From assembly GCA_046345315.1 (NCBI GenBank), contig JBKDKA010000253.1:1-64000 (forward strand): a stretch of DNA of 64,000 nucleotides, read 5' to 3'. The stretch's first letter is position 1, and each line of letters starts with the position of its first letter. The notes below the pieces were generated by a model. The model did no database searches and was not told where the DNA came from. It worked only from the letters and a program-made list of their open reading frames with translations. The position numbers and the translations under genes were made by a program. Positions 35,156 through 44,260 of this stretch are shown here, one piece after another. Source of the stretch: F1-80-MAGs062 sp046345315 (GTDB taxonomy: Bacteria; Planctomycetota; Planctomycetia; Planctomycetales; Planctomycetaceae).

Positions 35156-36592
35156 TCAGAACTGAAAATAGATGAACTCCTGCTCTTTTCCTGCCCAGAC
35201 GGCAATCACGGCACACATCGCATAGTAGACCGCGAATCGTACGGAACGTGGCCAGCTCACTCCTAAATCCGCGATCGCAAATTCCTTTTCTCTGCCCAGC
35301 CATTCGAGTGCCATGAAGACCATAACCAGACCGCAGAGTCGCAGATCAACGATGTCGGGAAATTCCAGAAACGGACCTGAAAACATTCGCCGCAGGTACT
35401 GTACAGCATGTGAAATGGACTGAGCTCGGAAGAAGATCCATGCCAGCGCGCACATGCAGAAGGTACTGGCCATTGCGAACGTTTCTGAAATCGTCGGGAA
35501 AATCCGACCTGCAGCCACAATGTCCGTATTCCGGCGATTCACCTTCAGAAGGAGAAGCGGAAGGAAATAGGCGGCATTCAGAGCCCCCCAGGCAATGTAA
35601 GTCCAGTTTGCTCCATGCCAGAAGCCGCTCAGCATGAAAACGATGAAGACATTCCGTACGCTGCGGAGTCTGTCACAGCGACTGCCGCCCAGCGGAATGT
35701 AGACGTAGTCTCGGAACCAGGTCGAAAGGGAGATATGCCAGCGTCGCCAGAACTCAGCGATGTCTCTTGAGAAGTACGGAAACGCAAAGTTCCGCATCAG
35801 CTGAAAACCGAAAAGGTGTGCTGTACCGATCGCGATGTTCGAATATCCGGAAAAATCACAGTACACCTGAAGTGTGAAGAAAACAGCTCCTGCCACGAGA
35901 CTGATGCCGGAGTAGAGGTCTGTGTTATTGAAAGCCGCATTCGCAGTCGCAGCACAGTTGTCGGCGATCACGACTTTCGTAAACAGTCCCCAGAGGATCT
36001 GCCGCAGACCTCTGACTGCGTTCGAGTAGTCAAAGCGGCGTTCGCGGTAGAACTGAGGCAGCAGGTTTTCGGCTCGTTCAATCGGACCGGCCACGAGCTG
36101 CGGAAAGAAGCTGACGAATGCTGCGAATGCAATCGGGTCACGAGTTGCCGCAAGCTGACCGCGATACACGTCGATCGTATATCCCAGCGTCTGCAGTGTG
36201 TAGAAACTGATACCGACCGGAAGAACGACATTCAGTGAGGTCGGGCTGAACTCAGCTCCAAGGAACGAAAATGCGTCCGCAAACGACTCCGCAAAGAAGT
36301 TGAAATACTTGAAAAATCCGAGGAGTCCGAGATTCGTACAGAGGCTGATTCTCAGGATACGCTTTTTCTTTTCACTGTCCTTCGCAGAGTCGATCTGGAC
36401 GGCGAGGAAAAAATCCAGCATTGAGCTGAAAATGATCAGCGTCAGAAAGCGGACATCCCACCATCCATAAAAGACATAGCTGGCAATTGTCACGAACAGG
36501 TTCTGAATTCGCAGTGACCTGTTGGCGACAAACCAGTAAAGAAAAAACACTATCGGCAGGAAAACTGCGAAATCTATGGAGTTAAACAGCAT
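35156..36592 (-). CDS. MBOAT-family O-acyltransferase (AlgI-like)
   Basis: Polytopic membrane protein of 478 residues. I use the Met at 36592 (MLFNSIDFAVFLPIVFFLYW) because AlgI-like proteins begin that way. Family marks: SYVFYGWWDVRFL, VLPVGISFYTLQTLGYTIDV, FFPQLVAGPIERA, EFWRRWHISLSTWFRDYVYI and the catalytic His in LSGFWHGANWTYIAWG. It should carry acyl groups across the inner membrane for O-acylation of an exported glycan, together with the SGNH-like protein that follows. Confidence 0.9.
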   Translation of the reverse strand: MLFNSIDFAVFLPIVFFLYWFVANRSLRIQNLFVTIASYVFYGWWDVRFLTLIIFSSMLDFFLAVQIDSAKDSEKKKRILRISLCTNLGLLGFFKYFNFFAESFADAFSFLGAEFSPTSLNVVLPVGISFYTLQTLGYTIDVYRGQLAATRDPIAFAAFVSFFPQLVAGPIERAENLLPQFYRERRFDYSNAVRGLRQILWGLFTKVVIADNCAATANAAFNNTDLYSGISLVAGAVFFTLQVYCDFSGYSNIAIGTAHLFGFQLMRNFAFPYFSRDIAEFWRRWHISLSTWFRDYVYIPLGGSRCDRLRSVRNVFIVFMLSGFWHGANWTYIAWGALNAAYFLPLLLLKVNRRNTDIVAAGRIFPTISETFAMASTFCMCALAWIFFRAQSISHAVQYLRRMFSGPFLEFPDIVDLRLCGLVMVFMALEWLGREKEFAIADLGVSWPRSVRFAVYYAMCAVIAVWAGKEQEFIYFQF

Positions 36593-36675
36593 ATGCTCAT
36601 CAGACCGCAATCAGGACTGTTTCCACCAGACGTTTCGTACTCGCCAGAGTTTGGATTCCGCGCAGGTGGGAATAC

Positions 36676-37272
36676 TCAGCCGGCGCGTCGCAGCTGAGGG
36701 TTCAGTTCTTTGTCGGTGTACATCTTGAACTGAAAATACACTCGAAAACTTCGTGTTCCCGCGTCGACCTGGCGGATCAGGTCATCCAGTGCGGATGACA
36801 GATCGCTGATCTGCTGTCGAATGGTCGTCACCTTTGATGCGCATCGGCTTCGGTGTTCCTCGGAAGCATCCCGTCGCAGTGATTCCTCTGTCATGTGATA
36901 ATTCTTGAGTGCCAGAATCGACAGGCGATCAATCATCATTCCCGGAGTTTCTGAATTGAAGGAACAGCCCGATGGTCGAGGATTGAACTCCGACACAGTC
37001 ATCTGGTCCATTTTCTCGATGAGGTCATTCCGTTTTTGATTGTGTCGATCGATCCGTCGTTTTGCCTGAACGACCCGCTCGGCACCCAGATCGTCTCGTC
37101 TGGCGATATCCTCTTCGTGCCAGAGAAGAAAATTCTCGAGGTGATTCTGTTCGACGAGCCCGATGAATCCTTCACCGGAAGCCTCGGGCGTTTCGGAATG
37201 CCAGACATCTGTTCGCTGCCGCTGCAGACTCGTGATGGAAGTCGAAATGATCGCTTCTCTTATCGTTTTCAT
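36676..37272 (-). CDS. DUF4254-domain protein
   Basis: 198 residues from Met at 37272 (MKTIREAIISTSITSLQRQR); a start further upstream would overlap the previous gene and adds a region with no family likeness. DUF4254 features: an N-terminal helix leading to DVWHSE, the central ENHLENFLLWHEEDIARR-like stretch (here QNHLENFLLWHEEDIARR), and PGMMIDRLSILALKNYHM. It is predicted all-helical with a coiled-coil C-terminal half. The domain recurs in bacterial glycan loci beside glycosyltransferases; its function is not known. Confidence 0.75.
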   Translation of the reverse strand: MKTIREAIISTSITSLQRQRTDVWHSETPEASGEGFIGLVEQNHLENFLLWHEEDIARRDDLGAERVVQAKRRIDRHNQKRNDLIEKMDQMTVSEFNPRPSGCSFNSETPGMMIDRLSILALKNYHMTEESLRRDASEEHRSRCASKVTTIRQQISDLSSALDDLIRQVDAGTRSFRVYFQFKMYTDKELNPQLRRAG

Positions 37273-37375
37273 AACCAACTCGATTCCGTTCTGAGTGCTG
37301 AAGCAGTTGGCTGCCGTTGACGTGACGCTGATTGTCGCTGGCAGACAGAGATGAAACTCCGGTGGTCCCTGAGAT

Positions 37376-38878
37376 TTAAGCTGCGCGTTTTCTGTATTTC
37401 GATGCAATCTTTGCCACGGTCTTTACAACGTGACAGAAGACATTGTCAGAAGTCCTGGCAACACGACTCAGGAACGGACGAAAGATCTGAATTCCATTGG
37501 GAACGATGACGCTTCCATTGTGAGCGACAAACTTCATGGGGTCGTAATCGCGCTCCTGAAATCCTGCCAGTCGGGCTGCGTTCTGCCGATCCTTCGGAGT
37601 GAGATCTCTGCGCAATAGCTCCTGAAGTTCTGTCATGTCTTTGGGGTTATAGGAAACGTCAAGCTGGTCAAAGAATGAGGGGCCAAGCATGATGGCCGGC
37701 TTACCCATCCAGCACGCCTCGATGGTTACTGTCGAGCCGAAGGTCAGAACAATATCGCTCCATTCGATCAGCGTGTACGTGTTTGCTGTATCTGTCGGGT
37801 AGTAGATGACTGAGTTTGGAAGCGATTCGATCACTTTGAACGGAGTCGTGATGTCGCTGGCCATATCGGCCTGATTCGGATGAAAACGGATACAGAAAAG
37901 ATAGTCCGGGTTATCGACGCAGACTGTCCTGACGACTTCTGCATAATCCGGAAAAGGAGATCGCCACTCTTTTCCAAGCGACTCAAATTCATCCTGACTG
38001 CTCAGGAAAATCGTAATACGCTTTTTGAACCCACTGGAACTCGGCGGAGTGAATTCTGTGGAATGTTTCTTTGCATACTTATTGTCTTTCGGTCGACGTC
38101 GGCGACTGAAATACTGCTCCGCGAGTTTGAAATCAGCAGGCTGTCGAAGAATTCGCTCCTGGATTCGAATTCGATCGTGTGCTGTATGGCCGGCGAAAAT
38201 GATCGGCTGACCGCAGGCAGTCACTTCCATGGTATTGAACGGAATGTTTCGGTCTTTTGCAGCAATGATGCAGAATCGAGAACAGGCGTGTCGCCCGTTG
38301 AACACTTCGATCCGATCCGGTCGCTCACGATCCAGAAGAGTTTTCATGGATCGAAGCAGGGAGGCCGACGTAGCGAAATATGCTCTTTTGATCAGCCGAA
38401 TCAGGAAGTCCTTCGAGCTGTCTCCGGCGAGTTGTCGGAACGTGGAGGTCACACCGCTCTGAACGCCTTCAATCAGAGCCTGCTTTTCATGCAGAAGCAG
38501 AGTGTCGGAAGGTCGACCTTCTTCCGGAGTCGCGCGCAGCGGGATGAGATTGAGTCCTGCAGCCTCAGCTGTCTGACATACTCTTGATCGGCAGATGCTG
38601 CAGACAATGCGGCTGCCGGAATAGTTCACGGCACAGGTACCGCCATGCCCGTCACAATAAGTGAACAGAACCTCGGACCCGGATTCCTGCAGCTCCCTCG
38701 CACGAGCGACAGCCATCAGGAGATGCTTTCGCCAAACGGGGTAGGCGGCATGAATGACGACACGCTCCGGTCGAGGCAGCACATCGAAATTCACAGGATC
38801 GGATTTCGCTGAATCTGAGGTGTTCTGAAAGCTCATTGCCGAGTTCCCGCTTTCAACGACTGCTGGTATAGCATCCAT
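37376..38878 (-). CDS. Capsule-synthesis-like protein / GT-B-type glycosyltransferase
   Basis: 500 residues. There is no signal peptide or membrane helix. The C-terminal half looks like the Capsule_synth/KpsS type of GT-B fold: ITIFLSSQDEFESLG, FCIRFHPNQADMASD, VIYYPTDTANTYTLIEWSDIVLTFGS and TVTIEACWMGKPAIML (the sugar-nucleotide/phosphate site region). The N-terminal half has a Cys-rich segment (CDGHGGTC, CSICRSRVC) that could bind a metal. It probably transfers a sugar during assembly of the locus's glycan; donor and acceptor are unknown. Confidence 0.65.
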   Translation of the reverse strand: MDAIPAVVESGNSAMSFQNTSDSAKSDPVNFDVLPRPERVVIHAAYPVWRKHLLMAVARARELQESGSEVLFTYCDGHGGTCAVNYSGSRIVCSICRSRVCQTAEAAGLNLIPLRATPEEGRPSDTLLLHEKQALIEGVQSGVTSTFRQLAGDSSKDFLIRLIKRAYFATSASLLRSMKTLLDRERPDRIEVFNGRHACSRFCIIAAKDRNIPFNTMEVTACGQPIIFAGHTAHDRIRIQERILRQPADFKLAEQYFSRRRRPKDNKYAKKHSTEFTPPSSSGFKKRITIFLSSQDEFESLGKEWRSPFPDYAEVVRTVCVDNPDYLFCIRFHPNQADMASDITTPFKVIESLPNSVIYYPTDTANTYTLIEWSDIVLTFGSTVTIEACWMGKPAIMLGPSFFDQLDVSYNPKDMTELQELLRRDLTPKDRQNAARLAGFQERDYDPMKFVAHNGSVIVPNGIQIFRPFLSRVARTSDNVFCHVVKTVAKIASKYRKRAA

Positions 38879-38940
38879 GGATTTCAGGACTGCACCTCGT
38901 GATTTCCTTCAGGGATCACGGGGGGCACAAGTAACAGCAA

Positions 38941-40197
38941 CTACGCGGCGCGAACCTGCGAGATTTCAGCGTCGTTGAGTCCGGATCCAGCCACCGTGTG
39001 GCGCAGTTTCCACCTTCCGGCTTCGTCTTTGCCCCAGAGATGCGGAGAACGAAATCGATCAGCCAGCTCATGGAACCGCTCAGGCTCCATTCCGATGCAC
39101 TCCATGACTTCATCGAAGTATCGATCCGGAAATTCGCCGTCGAAACGATTGACGAGTGCGACGGCTTCGTCACGGAGAATGTGACCGTTTCGGATTTCCT
39201 GGGACGCGTCATACGTCGCCCGTCCGATACCGAACTTAATGTACGTCGTGTAGTAATGCAGATCGTCGATCTTGTCGTCAATACTGTTGTACTTGCTGTA
39301 CGTTCCCTGTGTTCGGAAAGGCCTGGCTTTGAAGCCGCAGTTTTCCACAGCGTAGTAATAGACTTCCTGCGGTGTCCACTTCAGGTAATAACCCAGATAG
39401 TGAACCTGCACATCGGTTCGTGTGATCTCATCCGCAGGAGCCGGAAGGAAGCACATCAGATCGCTGATCGAAAGAGAATGCTTCTCGATCAGTTCGTTCA
39501 GCGAAACACCTCCCAGAAAAATTTCATCGAGATTGTTGAACGTGTGATATGCCCGACTGCGAAGGCTGGTGGCGGTGTCTGCGATCGGATTGCCGTATTC
39601 GGCTTCATTTTCGCCGTAGAACACCAGGGGAATTCCGAGCTTCGCGGCAAGTTTCGGACCGAGATTCTTCTGTCCCAGCATGAATGTCTGGAACGGATGG
39701 AACAGATTCTCGATGGATAATCGAGTCAGAAGATTCATCACCCGGCCGTTGCGGGTGAAGAGCATGTTGTCGAACCCGCCGACGTCCAGCCAGTTTTTCC
39801 AGTTCCTGTAACCGTAGTCGGTGTAAAGAATGGGTGGCCAGGTTACGGTCAGCGGATGCATCCCGTATTTGTACTTCAGGACGTGTGACTGGTAGGCGCT
39901 GTCTTTTCCGCCGCTTCCCGGGACAATACAGTCGTAAGATCCGTCTTTTGAACGATGTTTATCCAGCAGCTGAAGAAGTTCATCCTCACGCTGTTTCCAG
40001 TTGATTTTCTGTTTGTCCTCGGCGACTCGGCAGGCATCACAGACTCCCTGATGGTCCAGGGCGAGAGTGGTTTTCCTCGAATGGATGGTGTGTCGAAACT
40101 CTACGGCCGATGAAGGCCGCTGGTTCGACATTACGCATCGCCTGCAGAAACGAACCTGCTGCGGGAGACCGTAAAAAGCCTCGAGGCCCTGAGACAT
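38941..40197 (-). CDS. N-acetyl sugar amidotransferase (WbpG/PseA-like)
   Basis: Converts an N-acetyl group of a sugar to an acetamidino group, using ATP and ammonia delivered by HisH/HisF-like partners. 418 residues. The N-terminal zinc-like site uses Cys18, Cys21, Cys53 and Cys56 (FCRRCVMS, VCDACR). The PP-loop for ATP is SGGKDS at 95-100, in IVPGSGGKDSAY. LTVTWPPILYTDYGYRN and FYGENEAEYGN are also family words. The three genes amidotransferase, hisH-like and hisF-like are adjacent, as in P. aeruginosa wbp and related loci. It diverges from the legionaminate genes, the likely source of the substrate. Confidence 0.88.
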   Translation of the reverse strand: MSQGLEAFYGLPQQVRFCRRCVMSNQRPSSAVEFRHTIHSRKTTLALDHQGVCDACRVAEDKQKINWKQREDELLQLLDKHRSKDGSYDCIVPGSGGKDSAYQSHVLKYKYGMHPLTVTWPPILYTDYGYRNWKNWLDVGGFDNMLFTRNGRVMNLLTRLSIENLFHPFQTFMLGQKNLGPKLAAKLGIPLVFYGENEAEYGNPIADTATSLRSRAYHTFNNLDEIFLGGVSLNELIEKHSLSISDLMCFLPAPADEITRTDVQVHYLGYYLKWTPQEVYYYAVENCGFKARPFRTQGTYSKYNSIDDKIDDLHYYTTYIKFGIGRATYDASQEIRNGHILRDEAVALVNRFDGEFPDRYFDEVMECIGMEPERFHELADRFRSPHLWGKDEAGRWKLRHTVAGSGLNDAEISQVRAA

Positions 40198-40254
40198 TTT
40201 GCATCCTTTCGCCGAGTCATCTGCACCAGTCCATGGTGCGACTCATGTTTCACT

Positions 40255-40914
40255 TCAGATCTGGTTGGCCCAGTTCCTGCAGAGCTGAATTCCCGAGGGA
40301 CCGCTCTTTTCCGGATGGAACTGGACGCCGAGTATATTTTCATTCTGGACGGCACAGCAATAGCAGATACTGCCGTATTCAGCCTGAAGTAGTGTCATCG
40401 AAGGATCGTCAGGCTGAACAAAGTAGGAATGGACGAAATACATATGTGTTTCGTCAGGAATACCATTGAGAATTTCTGAGTGTTTTTCAGGGTCGTGACG
40501 GGTCACCTGATTCCAGCCGACATTCGGGATTCGAAGTCTCCGCCCCGATTCATGCTGTTCGGGAAGGCGCACGACGCGTCCCGGCAGCAGACTGAGTCCC
40601 TGATGGAACCCGAACTCTTCGCTGTGATCGAACAGCAGCTGCATGCCCAGACAGATGCCGAGGATCGGAATGCCGGACACAGCGGCTTCTCGGAGGGCAT
40701 CCACGAGGCCCCGCTGATGTAATTCGCTCATTGCATCACCGAAAGCTCCCACGCCTGGAAGAATGATTCCATCCGCGTTCAGAAGATCCTCGGGGGACGC
40801 TGAAACAGTGCACTGAAACCCCGCAGAACTGAGCGCCTGCTGAATGCTGAAGAGATTTCCGAGGCGATAGTCAACAATGATAATGCGGGAAGAAGACTTC
40901 ATTCGTGTTGACAT
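40255..40914 (-). CDS. HisH-like glutamine amidotransferase for sugar amidation
   Basis: Class I glutaminase of 219 residues that releases ammonia from glutamine. The catalytic triad is intact: Cys88 in GICLGMQLLF, His200 and Glu202 in FHPEKSG. The oxyanion region PGVGAFGDAM is also present. In histidine synthesis this subunit pairs with HisF; here it overlaps a HisF-like gene by 16 bp and precedes the sugar amidotransferase, so it should feed ammonia to that enzyme. No other his genes are in view. Confidence 0.88.
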   Translation of the reverse strand: MSTRMKSSSRIIIVDYRLGNLFSIQQALSSAGFQCTVSASPEDLLNADGIILPGVGAFGDAMSELHQRGLVDALREAAVSGIPILGICLGMQLLFDHSEEFGFHQGLSLLPGRVVRLPEQHESGRRLRIPNVGWNQVTRHDPEKHSEILNGIPDETHMYFVHSYFVQPDDPSMTLLQAEYGSICYCCAVQNENILGVQFHPEKSGPSGIQLCRNWANQI

Positions 40915-41759
40915 TTCCGAATTGGAAATCCGGATCCGATAAGGTAGTTCTTGAGTTCTGGCAATGTCGTCGTCCGAATTCGTTTCATGCTCCTGCCACT
41001 GAGCAGGAACTCCCGGTTTCCTTCGGTCATTGAACTGTCTTCGTCAGGAATGGACTGCACGGCGCTGTAATGCAGGATGCCCGCCATGGCCACGGCACTG
41101 ATTCCGGTTTTCTTAAGAACATCGGCGACATCGTTGCTGCTTCCGGCTCCACCATGAGCAATAACCGGAACGGAAACCTGATCGGCCACGGCTGACGTCA
41201 GTTCAAGATCGTAGCCTTCCCCGGTTCCCTCCCGATCGACAGACGTGATCAGGATTTCTCCCGCACCGAGCTTTTCTGCCTGAATTGCCCAATCAACGGC
41301 ATTGATTTCGGTTTGTTCCCGGCCATTATCAGTAAAGGCAAGAAATTCTCCGCTGGCACTGCGCATACACTCAATCGCCACCACAATCGTTGATGATCCG
41401 AAGCGAACTGCAGCCTGACTGATCAGCTTCGGATTTCGGATGGCGGCTGTGTTGATGGCGACCTTGTCTGCACCGGCGGACAGCACGGAGGAAATATCGT
41501 CCAGTGTGCGCAGTCCGCCTCCCACGGTGAGCGGAATGAAAGTGTTTCGAGCCGTTCTCGAGATCAATTCCCGGAGACTGTTGCGTTCGAACAGGCTGGC
41601 CACGACATCCTGATAGAACAGTTCATCTGCACCCGATTCATAGTAAAGCTTCGCAAAGTGCTCTGGTTTTCCCAGAACGCGAAGCCCTTCGAGATGAATG
41701 CCCTTGACGAGGTTTGGTCCCTTGATATCGAGCCTGGGAATGATACGTATGCACGGCAT
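40899..41759 (-). CDS. HisF-like acetamidino-modification protein (WbuZ/HisF2 type)
   Basis: TIM-barrel partner of the HisH-like glutaminase; 286 residues from the Met at 41759 (MPCIRIIPRLDIKGPNLVKG). Numbered from there it aligns without gaps to HisF through residue 130. Asp11 is kept but the second catalytic acid, Asp130 in HisF (AIDAK), is Glu130 here (VVVAIECMR). The N-terminal GPNLVKGIHLEGLRVLG with YESGADELFYQDVVAS is the pattern of the glycosyl-amidation branch. It would channel ammonia and dock the amidotransferase. First gene of the leftward operon. Confidence 0.87.
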   Translation of the reverse strand: MPCIRIIPRLDIKGPNLVKGIHLEGLRVLGKPEHFAKLYYESGADELFYQDVVASLFERNSLRELISRTARNTFIPLTVGGGLRTLDDISSVLSAGADKVAINTAAIRNPKLISQAAVRFGSSTIVVAIECMRSASGEFLAFTDNGREQTEINAVDWAIQAEKLGAGEILITSVDREGTGEGYDLELTSAVADQVSVPVIAHGGAGSSNDVADVLKKTGISAVAMAGILHYSAVQSIPDEDSSMTEGNREFLLSGRSMKRIRTTTLPELKNYLIGSGFPIRKCQHE

Positions 41760-42252
41760 GGATGGTGGTTTTTCGCCGCAGCGGATTCTCGGATCGACCG
41801 TCCGCCGGGATGTAACTATCCCGGGAAACAGTCCGATCACGAATTGTCGTAATCCGCAGAAAACACGGGTAACGACAGGCCCTCAACACTTGAATCGGAT
41901 CTGTCCCGAATCATCGCAGAACCCCCGAAATTACACAACAGAAGCCCCGTACCGGTTCTGATGATCTCGCGATCAATGCCTGAATCTTCGTCGACGGACA
42001 GGCAGAAATTGCTCCTGCTCAGAGAACACGAAATCCATATGAGTAAATCAGTTAGGACGCAACTTCCTTTGTATTGACTCACGATTGCGGATTCTGATAT
42101 CAAGTCCGATTGATGACTCGAAAACGGTCTGTTTTCAACGATCGGTTTTCGGGGCCTCAGATCTGCAGCGTCTGTCAGGGAGACAGATGTCATCGTGGCC
42201 GACGTTAAGACAATGCCGCGAATCAGTTCAAATGATGACAGGGATGTCTGCG
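41760..42252. other. Divergent regulatory region, amidation operon / legionaminate operon
   Basis: 493 bp between the HisF-like gene (leftward) and the LegF gene (rightward). Frames here extend the two genes at their 5' ends but show no family similarity, so I treat the region as non-coding. Both operons must be driven from it, which suggests joint control. One plus-strand promoter candidate is listed separately. Confidence 0.55.
42074..42103 (+). promoter_or_regulatory. Candidate promoter for the legionaminate operon
   Basis: TTGACT (42074-42079) and TATCAA (42098-42103) are spaced by 18 bp, each one or two bases off the sigma70 consensus. It would give a leader of about 140 nt before the LegF start. 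By eye only. Confidence 0.35.
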
Positions 42253-42990
42253 ATGGAAAAAATCCTGAGCTGTACTTTTGCACGCGGTGGCTCAAAGGGG
42301 ATTCCCGGGAAGAATATTCGTATTCTCGGAGGGCGACCTCTGATTGCCCACTCAATTCAGTGTGCCCTGTCCAGTCGTTATATCACCCGCCAGATTGTCT
42401 CCACGGACTGTCCGGAGATTGCTGCGGTCGCGCGTTCCTGGGGAGCGGAGGTTCCGTTTCTTCGTCCCTCGTACCTTGCCACCGATACAGTCCCTGAACG
42501 ACTTGCCTGGCGTCATGCGATCGCAACGATGGAGGAACTGGATCAGACACGCTATGACATTCTCGTCAGTGTGCCACCCACTTGTCCGCTGCGACACCCT
42601 GAAGACATTGATCGATGCATTGAATTGCTGCTTTCCAGTGATGCAGACATCGTTGTCACCGCAACCGAAACCTCGGGAAATCCGTATTTCAACATGATCA
42701 CGCTCGATCGAGACGGATTCGCTCGGCTGGCATCCAACCCGGATGGACTGGTCACGCGTCGGCAGGATGCCCCGACCGTGTACGGTCTGACTGCTGTTGC
42801 GTATGCAACCCGACGTGATCCTGTCATGACGACGGATTCCTACTTTCAGGGGCGAGTCAAGGCAGTGATTGTGCCTCAGGAAAGGGCGATCGATATTGAT
42901 TCTCCCCTCGATCTGGAATTCGCGGAGTTCCTGCTGAGCCGACGAAATCCAGCGGAAACCGTCTCCACGCGTCGTCAGCGAGCAGCATGA
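42253..42990 (+). CDS. legF: CMP-legionaminate (acylneuraminate-type) cytidylyltransferase
   Basis: Activates the nonulosonic acid with CTP to the CMP-sugar. 245 residues from the ATG at 42253; AGGGA lies nine bases upstream, and family similarity starts here (MEKILSCTFARGGSKGIPGKN, the CTP-binding signature). Other marks: RQIVSTDCPEIAAVA, VPPTCPLRHPEDIDRCI and AIDIDSPLDLEFAE at the end. Sequence cannot by itself separate NeuA (sialic) from LegF; the neighbours favour legionaminate. A ~200-bp gap precedes the synthase gene. Confidence 0.85.
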   Translation: MEKILSCTFARGGSKGIPGKNIRILGGRPLIAHSIQCALSSRYITRQIVSTDCPEIAAVARSWGAEVPFLRPSYLATDTVPERLAWRHAIATMEELDQTRYDILVSVPPTCPLRHPEDIDRCIELLLSSDADIVVTATETSGNPYFNMITLDRDGFARLASNPDGLVTRRQDAPTVYGLTAVAYATRRDPVMTTDSYFQGRVKAVIVPQERAIDIDSPLDLEFAEFLLSRRNPAETVSTRRQRAA

Positions 42991-43198
42991 ATCGGGGCCA
43001 CCCGGAAGGCGATCAGACTGTCGACTGCTGTCAGGGATTCGCCGCATCAGGTTCAGCAGCTGGCGACCGAAGTCGCTGAGCGACGTATCATCGTAACCCG
43101 GTCACAGAAATTGATGGCGTTCGGAATCAAGTCGCCCGGTGGTATCAGGTGCGGATCAGAAACAGCCGCGGAAGATCTCAGGAAACAGGAGAGCAGTG

Positions 43199-44260
43199 AT
43201 GGATACAATCAGACTGAGAAGTTTTCCTGCTCAGAGAGAGATCGGACACGAATCGCCGACTTTCGTGATTGCGGAAGTTGGTGTGAATCATAATGGACGT
43301 CGTGACCTCGCCATTCAGTCGGTGGACGTTGCCGCTGCTGCTGGCGCCGATGCCGTCAAATTCCAGACGTTTCGGACTGAGAAACTGGTAACGAAGTCTG
43401 CTCCGCGAGCTCGTTATCAGGAACAGAATACCGGGACCCAGCAGTCGCAATTCGACATGCTGAAAGCGCTCGAACTGACTGATGCAGACCATGAAGCAGT
43501 TCTGGATCGATGTCGCGAGAAGAACACGATCTTCATGTCGACGCCTTTTGACGAGGAAAGCGCCGACTTTCTGGAATCACTGGGCATGCCGTTCTTCAAG
43601 GTTCCCTCGGGAGAATTGACGAATCTGCCGCTGCTGAAACATATCGCACAGTTCCGCAAACCGATGATCGTATCAACCGGCATGAGTACGCTCGGAGATG
43701 TGGAAACGGCCGTCCGAACGATTGAAGACGCCGGGAATCCACAGATCATTCTGCTCCACTGTGTCAGCAGTTATCCTGCCGCACCATCGGAGATCAATCT
43801 TCGCGCGATGCTGTCGATGAAGGCGGCCTTCGGTCTCCCGGTTGGATATTCGGACCATTCGCTCGGGACCGAAATTGCTTTCGCCGCTGTTGCCCTCGGT
43901 GCCTGCGTAGTGGAAAAGCACTTCACACTCGATCGTCGGCTTCCGGGACCTGACCACGCTGCCTCTTCGGAACCGCAGGAACTCAAAAGCCTGATTGACG
44001 GAATTCGAAAGATCGAGTCGGCGATGGGCAATGGACGAAAGAAGCCATCGGAAGACGAAAAAAACACAGCTCAGGTCGCAAGAAAGAGTCTCGTGGCCGC
44101 GCGAGATATCCCGGCGGGAACCGAACTGACGGAAGATCTCATAGCGATTCGGCGTCCGGGGACTGGTCTGGCACCGGCGATGAAGCCGCATCTGATCAAC
44201 AGAACCATGCGCATCAGTGTTTCCGCCGGAGATCTGATCCGGCTGGAGGATGTTGCATGA
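43199..44260 (+). CDS. legI: Legionaminate synthase (NeuB family)
   Basis: Condenses a 6-deoxy-mannose-type diacetamido sugar with phosphoenolpyruvate to the nine-carbon acid. 353 residues from the ATG at 43199, with AGGAG upstream. The TIM barrel shows FVIAEVGVNHNGRRDLA, AGADAVKFQTF, FFKVPSGELTNLPLL, MIVSTGMSTL and VGYSDHSLGTEIAFAAVALGA, with EKHFTLDR as metal-site region. A C-terminal SAF (antifreeze-like) domain starts near RKSLVAARDIPAGT. Its stop overlaps legG (ATGA). Confidence 0.9.
   Translation: MDTIRLRSFPAQREIGHESPTFVIAEVGVNHNGRRDLAIQSVDVAAAAGADAVKFQTFRTEKLVTKSAPRARYQEQNTGTQQSQFDMLKALELTDADHEAVLDRCREKNTIFMSTPFDEESADFLESLGMPFFKVPSGELTNLPLLKHIAQFRKPMIVSTGMSTLGDVETAVRTIEDAGNPQIILLHCVSSYPAAPSEINLRAMLSMKAAFGLPVGYSDHSLGTEIAFAAVALGACVVEKHFTLDRRLPGPDHAASSEPQELKSLIDGIRKIESAMGNGRKKPSEDEKNTAQVARKSLVAARDIPAGTELTEDLIAIRRPGTGLAPAMKPHLINRTMRISVSAGDLIRLEDVA

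Noticed and set aside
40255..41759. hisH and hisF read as histidine biosynthesis genes
   Set aside because: No other his gene is near, the partner gene is a sugar amidotransferase, and the HisF-like protein has Glu at position 130 and a WbuZ-type N-terminus.
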